A stretch of 64,000 nt of DNA from Marivirga sericea (GCF_900177665.1 NZ_FXAW01000001.1:186001-250000); one strand, 5' to 3'. Shown: positions 25,764 through 35,354, numbered from the stretch's first letter. Made by a program: numbers and translations. The notes: generated from the letters alone by a model not told the origin.

Positions 25764-27293
25764 ATGAAGCAATATTTTAAATTATTTGACCTTTCTCAAA
25801 AAGTAGATTACAAAACAGAAGTGCTGTCTGGTGTTACTGTTGCAATGGCTTTAATTCCAGAAGCAGTCGCTTTTGCTTTTATGGCTGGCTTATCTCCTTT
25901 AACGGGTTTGTATGCTGCTTTTGTGATGGGATTAGTGACAGCCATTTTTGGTGGACGTCCCGGTATGATTTCAGGTGCAACAGGTGCAATAGCAGTTGTT
26001 ATTGTGGCCTTGGCTCAGAAATTTGGCATTGAATATGTACTTGCCGCAGTAATTTTATCCGGCTTAATTCAAGTGCTTGCTGGATTTTTCAAGCTAGGGA
26101 AATTTATGCGCTTAGTTCCACATCCTGTAATTTTTGGATTTGTAAATGGATTGGCTTTTATCATTTTCAGTTCTCAACTCAAGCAATTTCAAGATGATAA
26201 TGACAACTGGTTGACAGGTGAGCCTTTGTATATCTTATTGGCATTAGTATTAGGTACCATGTTAATTGTTTGGGGTCTGCCTAAGATTACCAAAGCAGTC
26301 CCCTCTTCATTAGTAGCTATTCTAGTGGTTTTTGGAGTTGTAGTATATTTCGGGATAGATACGAAGACCGTTGGAGATGTTGCTTCTATTAAAGGAGGCT
26401 TTCCGCCATTCCACATTCCAAATATTCCTTTAAAGTGGGAGACTTTGATGATTATCCTTCCTTATTCAGCTATTATGGCAGCAGTAGGTTTGATTGAAAG
26501 TCTTTTGACGCTTAATATTATTGATGAAATAACAGAAACCAGAGGTAGAGGTAATAAAGAAGCAGTAGCGCAAGGAGCAGCTAATATAGTGTCAGGTTTA
26601 TTTTCTGGGATGGGTGGCTGTGCTATGCTAGGACAAAGCTTGATTAATATTTCTAATGGCGCAAGAGCTAGATTATCAGGTATTGTAGCGGCCGTAATGT
26701 TATTGGTGTTTATCATGTTTGGTTCTTCTTACATAGAATTGGTGCCAATGGCAGCATTGACTGGTTTGATGATCATGGTGGCCATCGGAACATTCGAATG
26801 GGCGAGTTTGAAAACGCTGAATAAAATGCCTAAGTCTGATATTTTGGTCATGGTCTTGGTGACTTTGGTAACCATAATACTACATAATTTAGCCCTGGCA
26901 GTAATAGTGGGTGTCATAATAGCCGCCTTGGTTTTTGCCTGGGATAACGCAAAAAGAATTCGAGCTAGAAAAAGTGTTGATGATGATGGAGTTAAGCACT
27001 ACGAGATTTATGGTCCTTTATTTTTCGGTTCAGTGGCAGCATTCAATGAGAAATTTGATATCATGAACGACCCTGAGGAAGTGATCATCGATTTTAGGGA
27101 AAGTAGGGTAGTGGATATGTCTGCGATCGAGGCCTTGAATAAGATCACAGAACGCTATATGAAAGTAGGTAAAAAAGTACATTTAAAGCATTTAAGTCCT
27201 GATTGTAGAAAGCTTTTACAGAATGCAGATAAAATAATTGACGTAAATGTAATAGAAGACCCTAATTATAAATTAGCGGTTGATAAAGTTTAG
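25764..27293 (+). CDS. SulP-family anion transporter with STAS domain
   Basis: A 509-aa inner-membrane transporter. The opening GVTVAMALIPEAVAFAFMAGLSPLTGLYAAFV is the SulP signature, followed by about eleven hydrophobic segments. A cytoplasmic STAS domain fills the C-terminus (about residues 410-505: YEIYGPLFFGSVAAFNEKF, IIDFRESRVVDMSAIEAL). SulP proteins move sulfate, bicarbonate or dicarboxylates; the substrate is not readable. The sequence GMGGCAMLGQSLINISNGARARLSG resembles BicA/sulfate-type members. Confidence 0.93.
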   Translation: MKQYFKLFDLSQKVDYKTEVLSGVTVAMALIPEAVAFAFMAGLSPLTGLYAAFVMGLVTAIFGGRPGMISGATGAIAVVIVALAQKFGIEYVLAAVILSGLIQVLAGFFKLGKFMRLVPHPVIFGFVNGLAFIIFSSQLKQFQDDNDNWLTGEPLYILLALVLGTMLIVWGLPKITKAVPSSLVAILVVFGVVVYFGIDTKTVGDVASIKGGFPPFHIPNIPLKWETLMIILPYSAIMAAVGLIESLLTLNIIDEITETRGRGNKEAVAQGAANIVSGLFSGMGGCAMLGQSLINISNGARARLSGIVAAVMLLVFIMFGSSYIELVPMAALTGLMIMVAIGTFEWASLKTLNKMPKSDILVMVLVTLVTIILHNLALAVIVGVIIAALVFAWDNAKRIRARKSVDDDGVKHYEIYGPLFFGSVAAFNEKFDIMNDPEEVIIDFRESRVVDMSAIEALNKITERYMKVGKKVHLKHLSPDCRKLLQNADKIIDVNVIEDPNYKLAVDKV

Positions 27294-27334
27294 TTTTTAG
27301 TTTTTCATAGTGAGTAGTTTGGTTTAGGTTAGAA

Positions 27335-27366
27335 AGCTGGGGGTAGTGTCCCGGCTTTTCTTTTTC
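27335..27366 (+). terminator. Intrinsic terminator after the SulP gene
   Basis: AGCTGGG pairs with CCCGGCT (one G-U pair) and is followed by a run of T broken by single C bases. It lies about 40 nt after the stop codon. Confidence 0.7.
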
Positions 27367-27449
27367 TAGGGAGGAAGTTAATTAAGCAAATGATCATCCG
27401 CGACCGTTCTGAATAGCCTCTATTAATGGAATCTTTGATCTCAGCTTAA

Positions 27450-28553
27450 TTATTCAGAAACAGTATTCTCATTATATTTCAAGTCCTTTATTTCTAATCG
27501 TAACCAGGTCCAATCCCGATTCTCTAGTTTCCAGGTTGCGCTCATGCTTGATGGCACCTTTATTCCTTCAAAGGTTTTGTATCGGTCCACTTTTAGAATC
27601 CATTCGAAGCGTCTGGAATTCTCTTCATTATCTCTAAAGCGAAAAGTTGCGAACTTGACAAAATCGCCTGCTGAATTAAAATAGAAAGTTCCGCTAGCAT
27701 TGGTTCCTTTATAATCCATAGTGGCTAAGGCAGTAGTGTCGTTGATTTTTTCCCAAGTGATGTACTCGCTAAGAGCCAATGATGGAAACCACACCATTTC
27801 GCCTAAATATCTTTGCATTGTACCTTCATCTAGCTTCTTGCCTTCTTCATTTACCACATTGAATAGTGAATTGAGTTTAATTAACATTTCACCTTTTCCG
27901 TTCTTAAATTGGTCTCGACCTTGAAAGTTTAGAAGAGCATTCATTTTCACATCTACTATCCATATAAATCCGGGGGTGTCAATTGTTGAGTATTGCACAG
28001 CCTTGGCATCCATCCAATCTTCCTGTTCAGGTTTCATTTTCATTTTAGCTTCCTGAATCACTTTCCCTTTTGTGATAAAAGGCTTTCCTACAGCTCCCGA
28101 ATTTTGCAACCATGTTTTTACTGGTATGGGTAAAGCTTCTATTTCATTTGGAGTAACAATTTTGGCCTTTGAGGGCTGATTTTGGTTTAAAAGACTAGCA
28201 CTTTCGCGGGTGGTCATCTTATGAAAATGAAACTGGCCATAGGATAGGATGCAAACTATCAGGATCAATACATTGGGAAGTGTTCCAAACTTGGCATCGT
28301 TCCAGAACAGCATGATCAGAATTTGAGAAAGGACTAAAGCTATACAACCAACAAGCCATGCATATTGAGTTGATAATAGGAAGGTAATCCCATAAAGCAG
28401 AAGGAGAAAACTTGCTAATAGCCATAAGATGGCAAGTAGTTTTGAAATGGGTAGTGATAATTCCTTCACTTCATATATTCCAACGCCTTTTAGAAATCCA
28501 AGTATATGTAGCAGGCCGTGGATAAAGACAATAATCAAAAATGCTATTCTCAT
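27450..28553 (-). CDS. DUF6544-like membrane protein
   Basis: A 367-aa protein with four hydrophobic segments in the first 110 residues (MRIAFLIIVFIHGLLHILGF, LLAILWLLASFLLLLYGITFLL, WLVGCIALVLSQILIMLFW, VLILIVCILSYG). A soluble domain follows (about residues 130-360) with LPIPVKTWLQNSGAVGKPF and FVKFATFRFRD, resembling the DUF6544/DUF6920 family. That domain looks LolA-like in strand pattern, which is only an impression. The function is unknown. Confidence 0.7.
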   Translation of the reverse strand: MRIAFLIIVFIHGLLHILGFLKGVGIYEVKELSLPISKLLAILWLLASFLLLLYGITFLLSTQYAWLVGCIALVLSQILIMLFWNDAKFGTLPNVLILIVCILSYGQFHFHKMTTRESASLLNQNQPSKAKIVTPNEIEALPIPVKTWLQNSGAVGKPFITKGKVIQEAKMKMKPEQEDWMDAKAVQYSTIDTPGFIWIVDVKMNALLNFQGRDQFKNGKGEMLIKLNSLFNVVNEEGKKLDEGTMQRYLGEMVWFPSLALSEYITWEKINDTTALATMDYKGTNASGTFYFNSAGDFVKFATFRFRDNEENSRRFEWILKVDRYKTFEGIKVPSSMSATWKLENRDWTWLRLEIKDLKYNENTVSE

Positions 28554-29334
28554 TTTCTTACAGTTGCTTTTCGCTAATTCATAATTAAATAAGAGAATAA
28601 CAAGTTACTGATAAATGCAAAAAGAGAAGTGATTTAATCTGCAAAATTTGCGAAAAACACTTTAAGATCCTGCAAAAGGAGAGCCAAAATTCCCCACAGC
28701 TAATTCTGCCCAAGTCAGGAGGAAAGTCAATAAGATTGCTCCACAGAGTGTTTTTCTGGCCTTTAGACTTTTTACTGCTCTTAATACCAGTTCGCAAACT
28801 ACCGCAGTCCTCAATAATAAATAATAGTCCCAAATCACTCTTTTTTATGTATTAGTTTTATTCTGCACCGCACTATTGTAAACCGCAGCTCTTCAAGGGT
28901 AAAATAATAGGTATTGAGAAATATTAAGCCTCCAGCTTTATTTAGATTATTTCATACAGAATTCAATCGGTTTTTATGGAGTTAACGATTTTCCTGTGTT
29001 TCGATTGGGCTCTAATATCTGTGATATTTCAACTAAGGTTTCGAATAATGCTATTGCAAGATAGTTAGATATTTTTTTAGAAGCAGTTTAGGTACAAGCC
29101 ATCCTATTGGTAATAACGAGATAATTTTAACCATTTTACTCAGATTGTTTTAAAGAAGATAAATATACGTACTAATCAGTCCTTCTGATCGTTAGCTGTG
29201 TTTCACAGCATATTATGGCTTGTCGAACGCATGTCTGTCAAGCGAATGCTTACTAGTTGAAGAAGTTGATTTTGGGAATAAAGCTCCCATTTTTACCTCA
29301 TCAGTTATTTACACACTTAAGACCAACAAGTAGA
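28554..29334. other. Long intergenic stretch, no gene seen
   Basis: About 780 bp between the DUF6544-like gene (minus) and the peptidase-like lipoprotein (plus). Short open frames exist on the minus strand, but none has a family-like pattern or a plausible start. No RNA gene, repeat or strong promoter was recognised. Confidence 0.6.
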
Positions 29335-30480
29335 ATGAAGAAAATACTAGGTGTAGCGCTTCTAGCTATCATGATTTCGTGTAGTACAGAAAAAAAGCAG
29401 GAGCAGCTTGCAGGCATTCAATTAACCATCTCTTCCTCTATTGATCAAGAAGACCCCTTAAATCAAGAGGTCATCAGTACGCTGAAGAAGTTCTTACAAA
29501 CAAAGAATGATTCCTTCAAGGAGAATGAGTATTGGTTGGCGGAAGACTTTGATACCTTCTGGTTCCCCTTTCAGGATATTTATAAAATTGAACATAAAGG
29601 CAGTGCACTATATTTTTATCAGCCGTCTTTAATGGAAATTGTCAATACTGAGGAGGAAGATAAGAAGTTATTGAAGCTGGCTTTTATAGGGCATAATGAT
29701 ACCACAAAAGAAAATACTCTCAAGAGCATTTATAATATTGTGGCCAACAAAACGGATACGGGCATAGTGCTAAGTAATCCACTCCATTACTTCACCCGAG
29801 ACTGGGAGAAAATTTATAAAGGCAGCATAGAATATGTTGTCTCACCGGATAGAGAGTTCAATGAAGAGGAGGCTGAAAGGCAGCTTGAAGATGTGGCTAA
29901 AATTTGTGATTTCTTTAGTACCGATCCTATGCCGATTACTTATTATTCTTGCGTGGGTCTTGAAGAACTATTTCAAATCAAAGGCTTTGACTACAATCCG
30001 ATTATGTATTGGGAAGGAGGAGGTGGCTTAGCTGCAAATCTCAATATTGTTTTTTCAGGGAATAGATCCGAGCTCTACACCCATGAAATTATGCATCTTT
30101 ACACCAGTGCCTGGTATCCTTCTAACATTGATCTGATTGATGAAGGATTGGCCACCTATGTTGGGGGAAGTAGAGTCTATTCTTACACATGGCATAAAAA
30201 AAACTTAAGAAGTCATATAGAAGAGTATCCTGAGATTGATTTTTCCTCACATTTAGAGCCTTACGAACGATTCTTTGCAGGCGAAACCTCTATTCCGTAT
30301 ATGGTTGGTGCTTTGGTATGTGAAAGAACCTACCGTTTATATGGAAAAGCAAAACTCTTAGACCTACTAGATGGAGCCGCTGATGTTTGGGAGCTTTTGG
30401 GTACTGTGGGATTGACGCAAGAAAATTTTGATGCAGAACTAAAAAAGGAATTGCTATTAGCTCCGACTTTATGCATGTAA
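29335..30480 (+). CDS. Lipoprotein with zinc-metallopeptidase (gluzincin-like) motif
   Basis: 381 aa from the ATG at 29335, which gives a clean lipoprotein signal MKKILGVALLAIMISCS (lipid Cys at residue 16). The frame is open 78 nt further, from a TTG. HEIMH (about residues 250-254) followed by DEGLATYVGG about 16 residues later fits the HExxH...E zinc site of gluzincins. The rest is not recognisable. It is likely a surface or periplasmic peptidase. A gene of similar design lies at 38432-39526. Confidence 0.75.
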   Translation: MKKILGVALLAIMISCSTEKKQEQLAGIQLTISSSIDQEDPLNQEVISTLKKFLQTKNDSFKENEYWLAEDFDTFWFPFQDIYKIEHKGSALYFYQPSLMEIVNTEEEDKKLLKLAFIGHNDTTKENTLKSIYNIVANKTDTGIVLSNPLHYFTRDWEKIYKGSIEYVVSPDREFNEEEAERQLEDVAKICDFFSTDPMPITYYSCVGLEELFQIKGFDYNPIMYWEGGGGLAANLNIVFSGNRSELYTHEIMHLYTSAWYPSNIDLIDEGLATYVGGSRVYSYTWHKKNLRSHIEEYPEIDFSSHLEPYERFFAGETSIPYMVGALVCERTYRLYGKAKLLDLLDGAADVWELLGTVGLTQENFDAELKKELLLAPTLCM

Positions 30481-30752
30481 CTGAAGCAGCAAAAGGGACA
30501 GCTTGCTTAAGTTCAAGCGTTTGCTTGGATTTTTCTTCTGTTTGGAATATAATCGTTTTTCTATTGTCTTAGCTGTTGTTCTTCTGGTAGGAAGAAATTT
30601 ATAATCCGGATAGCAATTGAAGTTCGTTGTGCTTGGTCAAGTGTTGGTCAAGCCTTATAGAAAATAGAGCTTAGACTAGCCTAGATGTAACAAGAGTTAC
30701 CATTTCTTTCAGCTACTAATGTTAAATTTAGACAGTATTAAAGCTAAAAGTC

Positions 30753-31385
30753 ATGAAGGCCTTATTTTTCTATATCACCATAGTTTTTTTCCTCCCCATC
30801 ATGTCCTGTAGTTCAGGAAATGATGAAATTACCCCCGAAGAAGTTGTTTTTATCAGAACGATTGACACCCTTCCCTTGGAACCGCTCAGCGAGGATGAGC
30901 AGCTATCCCTTTTATTTATGAGAGAAGAAGAAAAGTTGGCTAGGGATGTATATGATTTTCTTTACAGCAGATGGTCAGCACAAATATTTGATAATATTTC
31001 ATCGAGTGAGCAAACCCATATGGATGCTATTTTAGCGCTACTCAATAGATACGACCTGGAAGACCCGGTAGAAGGGCAAGAGTCAGGAGCTTTTGTGAAC
31101 TCCGACATTCAGCAATTATATGATGATTTAACGCAACTCGGAGAAGAGAGTAGTATAGATGCTTTAAAAGTAGGTGCTGCAATAGAGGAAATCGATATTA
31201 TAGACCTGAAGAATGCTCTTGATTCTTTTGTTGATAATCAAGATATCGAGTGGGTGTATGATAACTTAAGATCGGGCTCTGAAAATCACCTTAGATCCTT
31301 TGTGAAGAACTTGGCCATGCAAGGAGTGACTTACCAGCCACAGTATTTAACGCAAGAAGAATTTGATGCCATTATCAATTCATAA
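30753..31385 (+). CDS. DUF2202 ferritin-like lipoprotein
   Basis: A 210-aa lipoprotein (signal ends PIMSCSSG) with a ferritin-like helical bundle of the DUF2202 family. LSEDEQLSLLFMREEEKLARDVYDFLY, SSSEQTHMDAILALLNRYDL and AAIEEIDIIDLKNAL carry the Glu and His residues expected at a di-metal site (E..EKLARD, E..H). The C-terminal helix pairs SGSENHLRSFVKNL. The metal and reaction are unknown. A small cytochrome c gene follows 41 nt later, so a shared redox role is possible. Confidence 0.85.
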   Translation: MKALFFYITIVFFLPIMSCSSGNDEITPEEVVFIRTIDTLPLEPLSEDEQLSLLFMREEEKLARDVYDFLYSRWSAQIFDNISSSEQTHMDAILALLNRYDLEDPVEGQESGAFVNSDIQQLYDDLTQLGEESSIDALKVGAAIEEIDIIDLKNALDSFVDNQDIEWVYDNLRSGSENHLRSFVKNLAMQGVTYQPQYLTQEEFDAIINS

Positions 31386-31426
31386 ATTGGAGGAAAGAGG
31401 ATTAAAAAAAGTAATTAAATACTACC

Positions 31427-31906
31427 ATGAAAAAAGAAGTAGTCTATTTAGGAATAATTCTTGCAACATCTCTCTTTTCTTTAGGATGTCAGGATACAAG
31501 AAAAAAGGACGCAAGTAAGTCGAGTAACGAGACCTTCATGCCTTCTTCCATTACTTCTGACTCCGCAGCAAATTTATTAGCCGTCAATTGTTATGTCTGC
31601 CATGGTCGAAACAGCAGTTCACATGAAGACTTGCTTGCTCCGCCACTGGCGGGTATAAAAAAACGTTATATGAATGCCACCGGGAATCGGGAAGTGTTTA
31701 TAGAACGCATGACTACTTTCGCTTTTAACCCTACTAAAGATGCTGCTATGATGAAAGGGCCTATTAAAAGATTTGGCTTAATGCCCAAGACTGCCTTAAA
31801 ACAATCTCAGATTGAAGCAATAGTCACCTATATCTACAATAATGAAATTCCTGCCCCAAGCTGGTTTGGAGCGCATGAAAAACAAATGCACAAAGGGCAG
31901 CAATAA
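31427..31906 (+). CDS. Small cytochrome c lipoprotein
   Basis: 159 aa with a lipoprotein signal (IILATSLFSLGC). One heme c motif, CYVCH, at about residues 56-60, with a downstream Met in FGLMPKTALKQSQIEAIVTYIYN as probable axial ligand; this is the class I layout. It would carry electrons at the outer face of the inner membrane or at the outer membrane. It follows the DUF2202 gene by 41 nt. Confidence 0.88.
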   Translation: MKKEVVYLGIILATSLFSLGCQDTRKKDASKSSNETFMPSSITSDSAANLLAVNCYVCHGRNSSSHEDLLAPPLAGIKKRYMNATGNREVFIERMTTFAFNPTKDAAMMKGPIKRFGLMPKTALKQSQIEAIVTYIYNNEIPAPSWFGAHEKQMHKGQQ

Positions 31907-32311
31907 AAATTATCAAAGGTTCAAGTATTTCTTAGGTTTATTGACGACTGCACTATAAGTTTTAGACAGAATTTTCGATGAATTGTATCTTTTGAATGTC
32001 TAAAGTGTTAATTTTTCACCTATATTAGTAGTTCAACTATACAATAAAAACCTACAAGCCTACCTATTGACGGTTTTCTGTTTTGAGAAGTGTTAGAGTA
32101 GTTATAATTGAATTAATGGCAATGAAGTTGTCTGTATTTTGATATTTGGGATAAAATGACAACTTTTATGTTATTATCTAATTTTTGTGTTTCATACAGA
32201 AAAAACCACCGCACAAACAGGATATTTGGTTTTTGTCAACGCTAAAACCCAACGCTGAAAAACCAAAAGAGCTGTTTTTTCCTAAGCTCGAAAAATATAC
32301 AATCTGAATAC
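31907..32311. other. Intergenic left flank of the restriction-modification island
   Basis: About 400 AT-rich bp with no gene. At 32225-32267 a 10-bp perfect inverted repeat (TTTGGTTTTT / AAAAACCAAA) encloses two copies of CAACGCT (32237-32243 and 32250-32256). The same heptamer occurs twice on the far side of the island (35108-35114, 35187-35193). Confidence 0.55.
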
Positions 32312-32353
32312 TTGCCTTAAAAAATTTTATTTATATTTGACACATACTGTCAA
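32312..32353 (+). promoter_or_regulatory. Promoter with overlapping palindromic operator for the R-M controller
   Basis: TTG at 32312-32314 and TATATTTG at 32332-32339 form a Bacteroidota promoter with a slightly short 17-nt spacer. A perfect palindrome TTGACA-CATAC-TGTCAA occupies 32337-32353, overlapping the end of the -7 box and the start region. The XRE-type protein encoded 15 nt downstream is the obvious ligand, so binding should repress its own operon. Confidence 0.6.
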
Positions 32354-32367
32354 GTTATAAATTTCAA

Positions 32368-32676
32368 ATGGAAACAATCGGACAAATATTAAGGAACAAA
32401 AGACAAGAGTTAGGACTGCTTTTAAGACAAGTTTCTGCTTATGTCGATATTGACCAAGCAATATTGAGTAAAATTGAAAGAAACGAGCGAAAACCAACGA
32501 AGGAAATGTTGGGAAGGCTTGCGGAAATTTTAAAACTCGATAGAGATGAATTATTGATTCAATTTATAAGTGACAAAATCGCTTACGAAATTGTAAATGA
32601 AGATTGTGCAAACAAAGCTTTAAAAGTGGCAGAAAGAAAAATAAAATATTTAAAATCTCATCCCGTAATAAATTAA
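32368..32676 (+). CDS. XRE-family regulator, likely R-M controller protein
   Basis: A 102-aa protein with an HTH_3 domain in residues 5-60 (IGQILRNKRQELGLLLRQVSAYVDIDQAILSKIERNERKPTKEMLGRLAEILKLD). A short C-terminal helix region (ALKVAERKIKYLKSH) probably serves dimerisation. It lies directly in front of the methyltransferase gene (2 nt gap), which is the place of C proteins that time methylase and nuclease expression. The palindrome at its promoter supports that. Confidence 0.85.
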   Translation: METIGQILRNKRQELGLLLRQVSAYVDIDQAILSKIERNERKPTKEMLGRLAEILKLDRDELLIQFISDKIAYEIVNEDCANKALKVAERKIKYLKSHPVIN

Positions 32677-32678
32677 CT

Positions 32679-34043
32679 ATGCGAACATTAACAACTGATA
32701 TTGAAAACGCAAGCGTAGTTGAAGAACCACAATTAGCTGTAAAATTCAACTCAAAAGTTGAATTACAAAAAGAAGAAGAAGAGGGCAAATCAACTTTAAA
32801 TATGCTCTCTTTATTTTCAGGCTGTGGAGGAATGGACTTAGGTTTTGAGGGCGATTTTTCTGTCTTAAAATCTTCTGTAAACGATATTTTAAATCCTGAT
32901 TTTATAGAAAAGGAACTTGACAATAATTTCATAAAACTTAAAAAAACTCGATTCAAAACAGTTTTTGCAAACGACATTTTAAAAGATGCAAGAAATGCTT
33001 GGGTACACTATTTTTCTAAAAGAGGACACGATATAGAAGATTATCAAACCGACAGTATAGTTGATTTAGTAAAACTGCATCAAAGCGGTACTAAAGTATT
33101 TCCTGAAAATATTGACATCGTTACAGGAGGTTTCCCTTGCCAAGATTTTAGTATTGCAGGAAAAAGAAACGGCTTCAATTCTAATAAAAACCATAAAGGT
33201 GAACTAAATACTGAAACTTGTGCCACAGAAGAAACCCGTGGAAAGCTTTATATGTGGATGAAGCAAGTGATAGAAATTACTCAACCTAAAATTTTCATTG
33301 CAGAAAATGTAAAAGGCTTGGTAAACCTCTCAAACCTAAAAGACATTATTCAAAGTGATTTTTCATCTACAGGAGATAATGGATATCTAGTTTTAAAGCC
33401 AAGAGTTTTACACGCAGCTGATTATGGAGTTCCGCAATCAAGGGAAAGGGTTTTCTTTATTGGAATCAAGAAATCTGCCTTAAAAAAATCCGCACTAGAT
33501 GAATTGGAAAAGGAAATTATATCAGATAAATACAATCCTTATCCAAAACCAACTCACGCTTATACAACGGATGGCGCTGATTTAAATCGCCACGTAGATT
33601 TAAAAGAGCTTTTTGCAAATATAGAAGAGCCAGAAAAATCTAAAGATTTATCCCAAAAATTTTACTCCAAAGCAAAGTTTATGGGTAAACATTGTCAAGG
33701 ACAAATAGAAATTAAGCCTGATGGTATTAGCCCTACAATTAGAGCCGAACATCACGGAAATATTGAGTTCAGACGATTATCAAAGAAAAATGGAGGAATA
33801 TTAACCGAAGAACTTTCAAAAGGATTAAAAGAGAGACGTTTAACGCCAAGAGAGTGTGGTTTAATCCAGACTTTTCCGCCCGATTATGAATTTGTAATTG
33901 AGAACAAACAAGGTCGTAAAGGTTCATATTTGGTAAGTCCTTCAAAAGCATATAAAATAATTGGAAATGCAGTTCCGCCTCTTCTCGCTTACAATTTGGC
34001 AAAACGAGTTGAAAGTGTTTGGGATTTATATTTTAAAAAATAA
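32679..34043 (+). CDS. DNA (cytosine-5-)-methyltransferase, type II
   Basis: 454 aa from the ATG at 32679, 2 nt after the controller stop; the frame is open upstream but overlaps the controller. C5-methyltransferase motifs in order: I, LSLFSGCGGMDLGFEG (residues 43-58, AdoMet site); IV, GGFPCQDFSIAG with catalytic Cys154; VI, FIAENVKGL; VIII, QSRERVFFIG; X, IGNAVPPLLAYNLA near the C-terminus. A variable target-recognition region lies between VIII and X (about residues 270-400). Methylation protects host DNA from the adjacent nuclease. The recognition sequence is not readable. Confidence 0.95.
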   Translation: MRTLTTDIENASVVEEPQLAVKFNSKVELQKEEEEGKSTLNMLSLFSGCGGMDLGFEGDFSVLKSSVNDILNPDFIEKELDNNFIKLKKTRFKTVFANDILKDARNAWVHYFSKRGHDIEDYQTDSIVDLVKLHQSGTKVFPENIDIVTGGFPCQDFSIAGKRNGFNSNKNHKGELNTETCATEETRGKLYMWMKQVIEITQPKIFIAENVKGLVNLSNLKDIIQSDFSSTGDNGYLVLKPRVLHAADYGVPQSRERVFFIGIKKSALKKSALDELEKEIISDKYNPYPKPTHAYTTDGADLNRHVDLKELFANIEEPEKSKDLSQKFYSKAKFMGKHCQGQIEIKPDGISPTIRAEHHGNIEFRRLSKKNGGILTEELSKGLKERRLTPRECGLIQTFPPDYEFVIENKQGRKGSYLVSPSKAYKIIGNAVPPLLAYNLAKRVESVWDLYFKK

Positions 34044-35098
34044 TGGTAGTATCAGTAAATTCAGAACCGCATAAAAACGAGTTCAACACTTTGCTCAATT
34101 CAACAATTATTGAATTAAATGCACACGCAATAAAATCACCTGAAAAGATTGAACAATTAAAAGGTAATAAACTTGAACCATATGTTGGAGATGTAATGAC
34201 TGAATTAGCAGTCGGAACTGCTTTTGAAAATTCAATAGAAGTTATTGGTGGACAAAAGTTCCCTGACATCGTAGCAAATAAATTTTACGGAATAGAAGTA
34301 AAAACTACTACTCAAAATCATTGGAAAACAACAGGAAATAGTGTTTTAGAATCCACAAGAGTTGAGGATGTTGAACGAATATTTATGCTATTTGGGAAAC
34401 TCGGCAAACCGATTGAATTCAAATGCAGAGCATATGAAGAATGTTTGTCAGAAGTTGTTGTAACTCATTCGCCAAGATATTTAATAGATATGAACTTGGA
34501 AAAAGGCAAAACAATATTTGATAAAATAAATACGCCTTACGACACTTTGCGACAAAAGGATAATCCGATTAAACCAATTACTGATTATTATAAAAGCAAA
34601 CTGAAACCCGGACAAGATTTGTGGTGGATTCAAGACACCGAACAAGCAAGTAATCTTGTCATTAACATTTGGAACAATCTAAACCAAAAAGAAAAGCAAG
34701 AAATAAAAAATAGAGCAATGGTATATTTTCCCGAGGTTTTCAGTAATCGAGGAGACAAGTTTTCTCGACTTGCCATTTGGTTAGTTACAAGGGAGTCTAT
34801 TGTATGCCCAAATATTAGAGATTTATTTACTGCAGGTGGAAAGGACAATCACCTTATCAAAGGTAAAACGTACAAAAATATTCCAAGAATCTATATCAAA
34901 CTTTTTGAGAATATAAACTCGGTTTTAGAGATTTTGATTAACACTTCTGCTATTGAATTATCAGAATATTGGAACGAGAAAACGAGCGAAAAGAAAAAAA
35001 TTATGGATTGGATTGACTTGGTATCAATGAACTCAAAAACTGTTCAAGGTGCAAGGCATTTGGATTTAAAACAGATGTTGAACGAATTAATATTGTGA
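34043..35098 (+). CDS. Type II restriction endonuclease, PD-(D/E)XK type
   Basis: A 351-aa protein that I do not match to a named family. The segment KFPDIVANKFYGIEVKTTT has the spacing of a PD...ExK nuclease site: Asp75, Glu85, Lys87. Its start overlaps the methyltransferase stop by 1 nt (TAATG), a coupling typical of R-M operons. Position, size and the catalytic pattern make it the cognate nuclease. It presumably cuts the unmethylated site recognised by the methyltransferase. Confidence 0.85.
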   Translation: MVVSVNSEPHKNEFNTLLNSTIIELNAHAIKSPEKIEQLKGNKLEPYVGDVMTELAVGTAFENSIEVIGGQKFPDIVANKFYGIEVKTTTQNHWKTTGNSVLESTRVEDVERIFMLFGKLGKPIEFKCRAYEECLSEVVVTHSPRYLIDMNLEKGKTIFDKINTPYDTLRQKDNPIKPITDYYKSKLKPGQDLWWIQDTEQASNLVINIWNNLNQKEKQEIKNRAMVYFPEVFSNRGDKFSRLAIWLVTRESIVCPNIRDLFTAGGKDNHLIKGKTYKNIPRIYIKLFENINSVLEILINTSAIELSEYWNEKTSEKKKIMDWIDLVSMNSKTVQGARHLDLKQMLNELIL

Positions 35099-35107
35099 TG
35101 GAAAAGC

Positions 35108-35354
35108 CAACGCTAAAAGCCATACACATTTGCAATTCTCACCAGCCGACACATAAGCCAAAAATTGCCAAAGAGTATGTCTTTGCCAACGCTGACAGAA
35201 GGATGAAAAAATAAAGTACGAAAACACAACAATGTAAATAAAAAATAGGCGAAATAGTACTGAAATCATGGATTTTCGCTCGTATCAAACTCATTGTTTT
35301 ACCGAAAGTTTGGTGCTTCATAACCGCCTACTTTTCATATACTAAACGTTGGGC
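35108..35354. repeat. Right flank of the R-M island: CAACGCT repeats and an attC-like core
   Basis: CAACGCT occurs at 35108-35114 and 35187-35193, as on the left flank. From about 35225 to 35335 there are nested complementary pieces (AACAATG with CATTGTT, TAGGCG with CGCCTA, GCGAAA with TTTCGC). The block ends with AAAC-GTTGGGC (GTTGGGC at 35348-35354), which fits the integron attC core GTTRRRY. No integrase is seen. The stretch has no credible gene. Confidence 0.45.

Noticed and set aside
28585-28833. 82-aa minus-strand ORF in the long gap
   Set aside because: Composition is irregular, no start context, no recognisable motif.
35348-35354. A functional integron attachment site
   Set aside because: Only the GTTRRRY-like core and loose palindromy are present; no matching inverse core was located with confidence and there is no integrase, so I report it only as attC-like.
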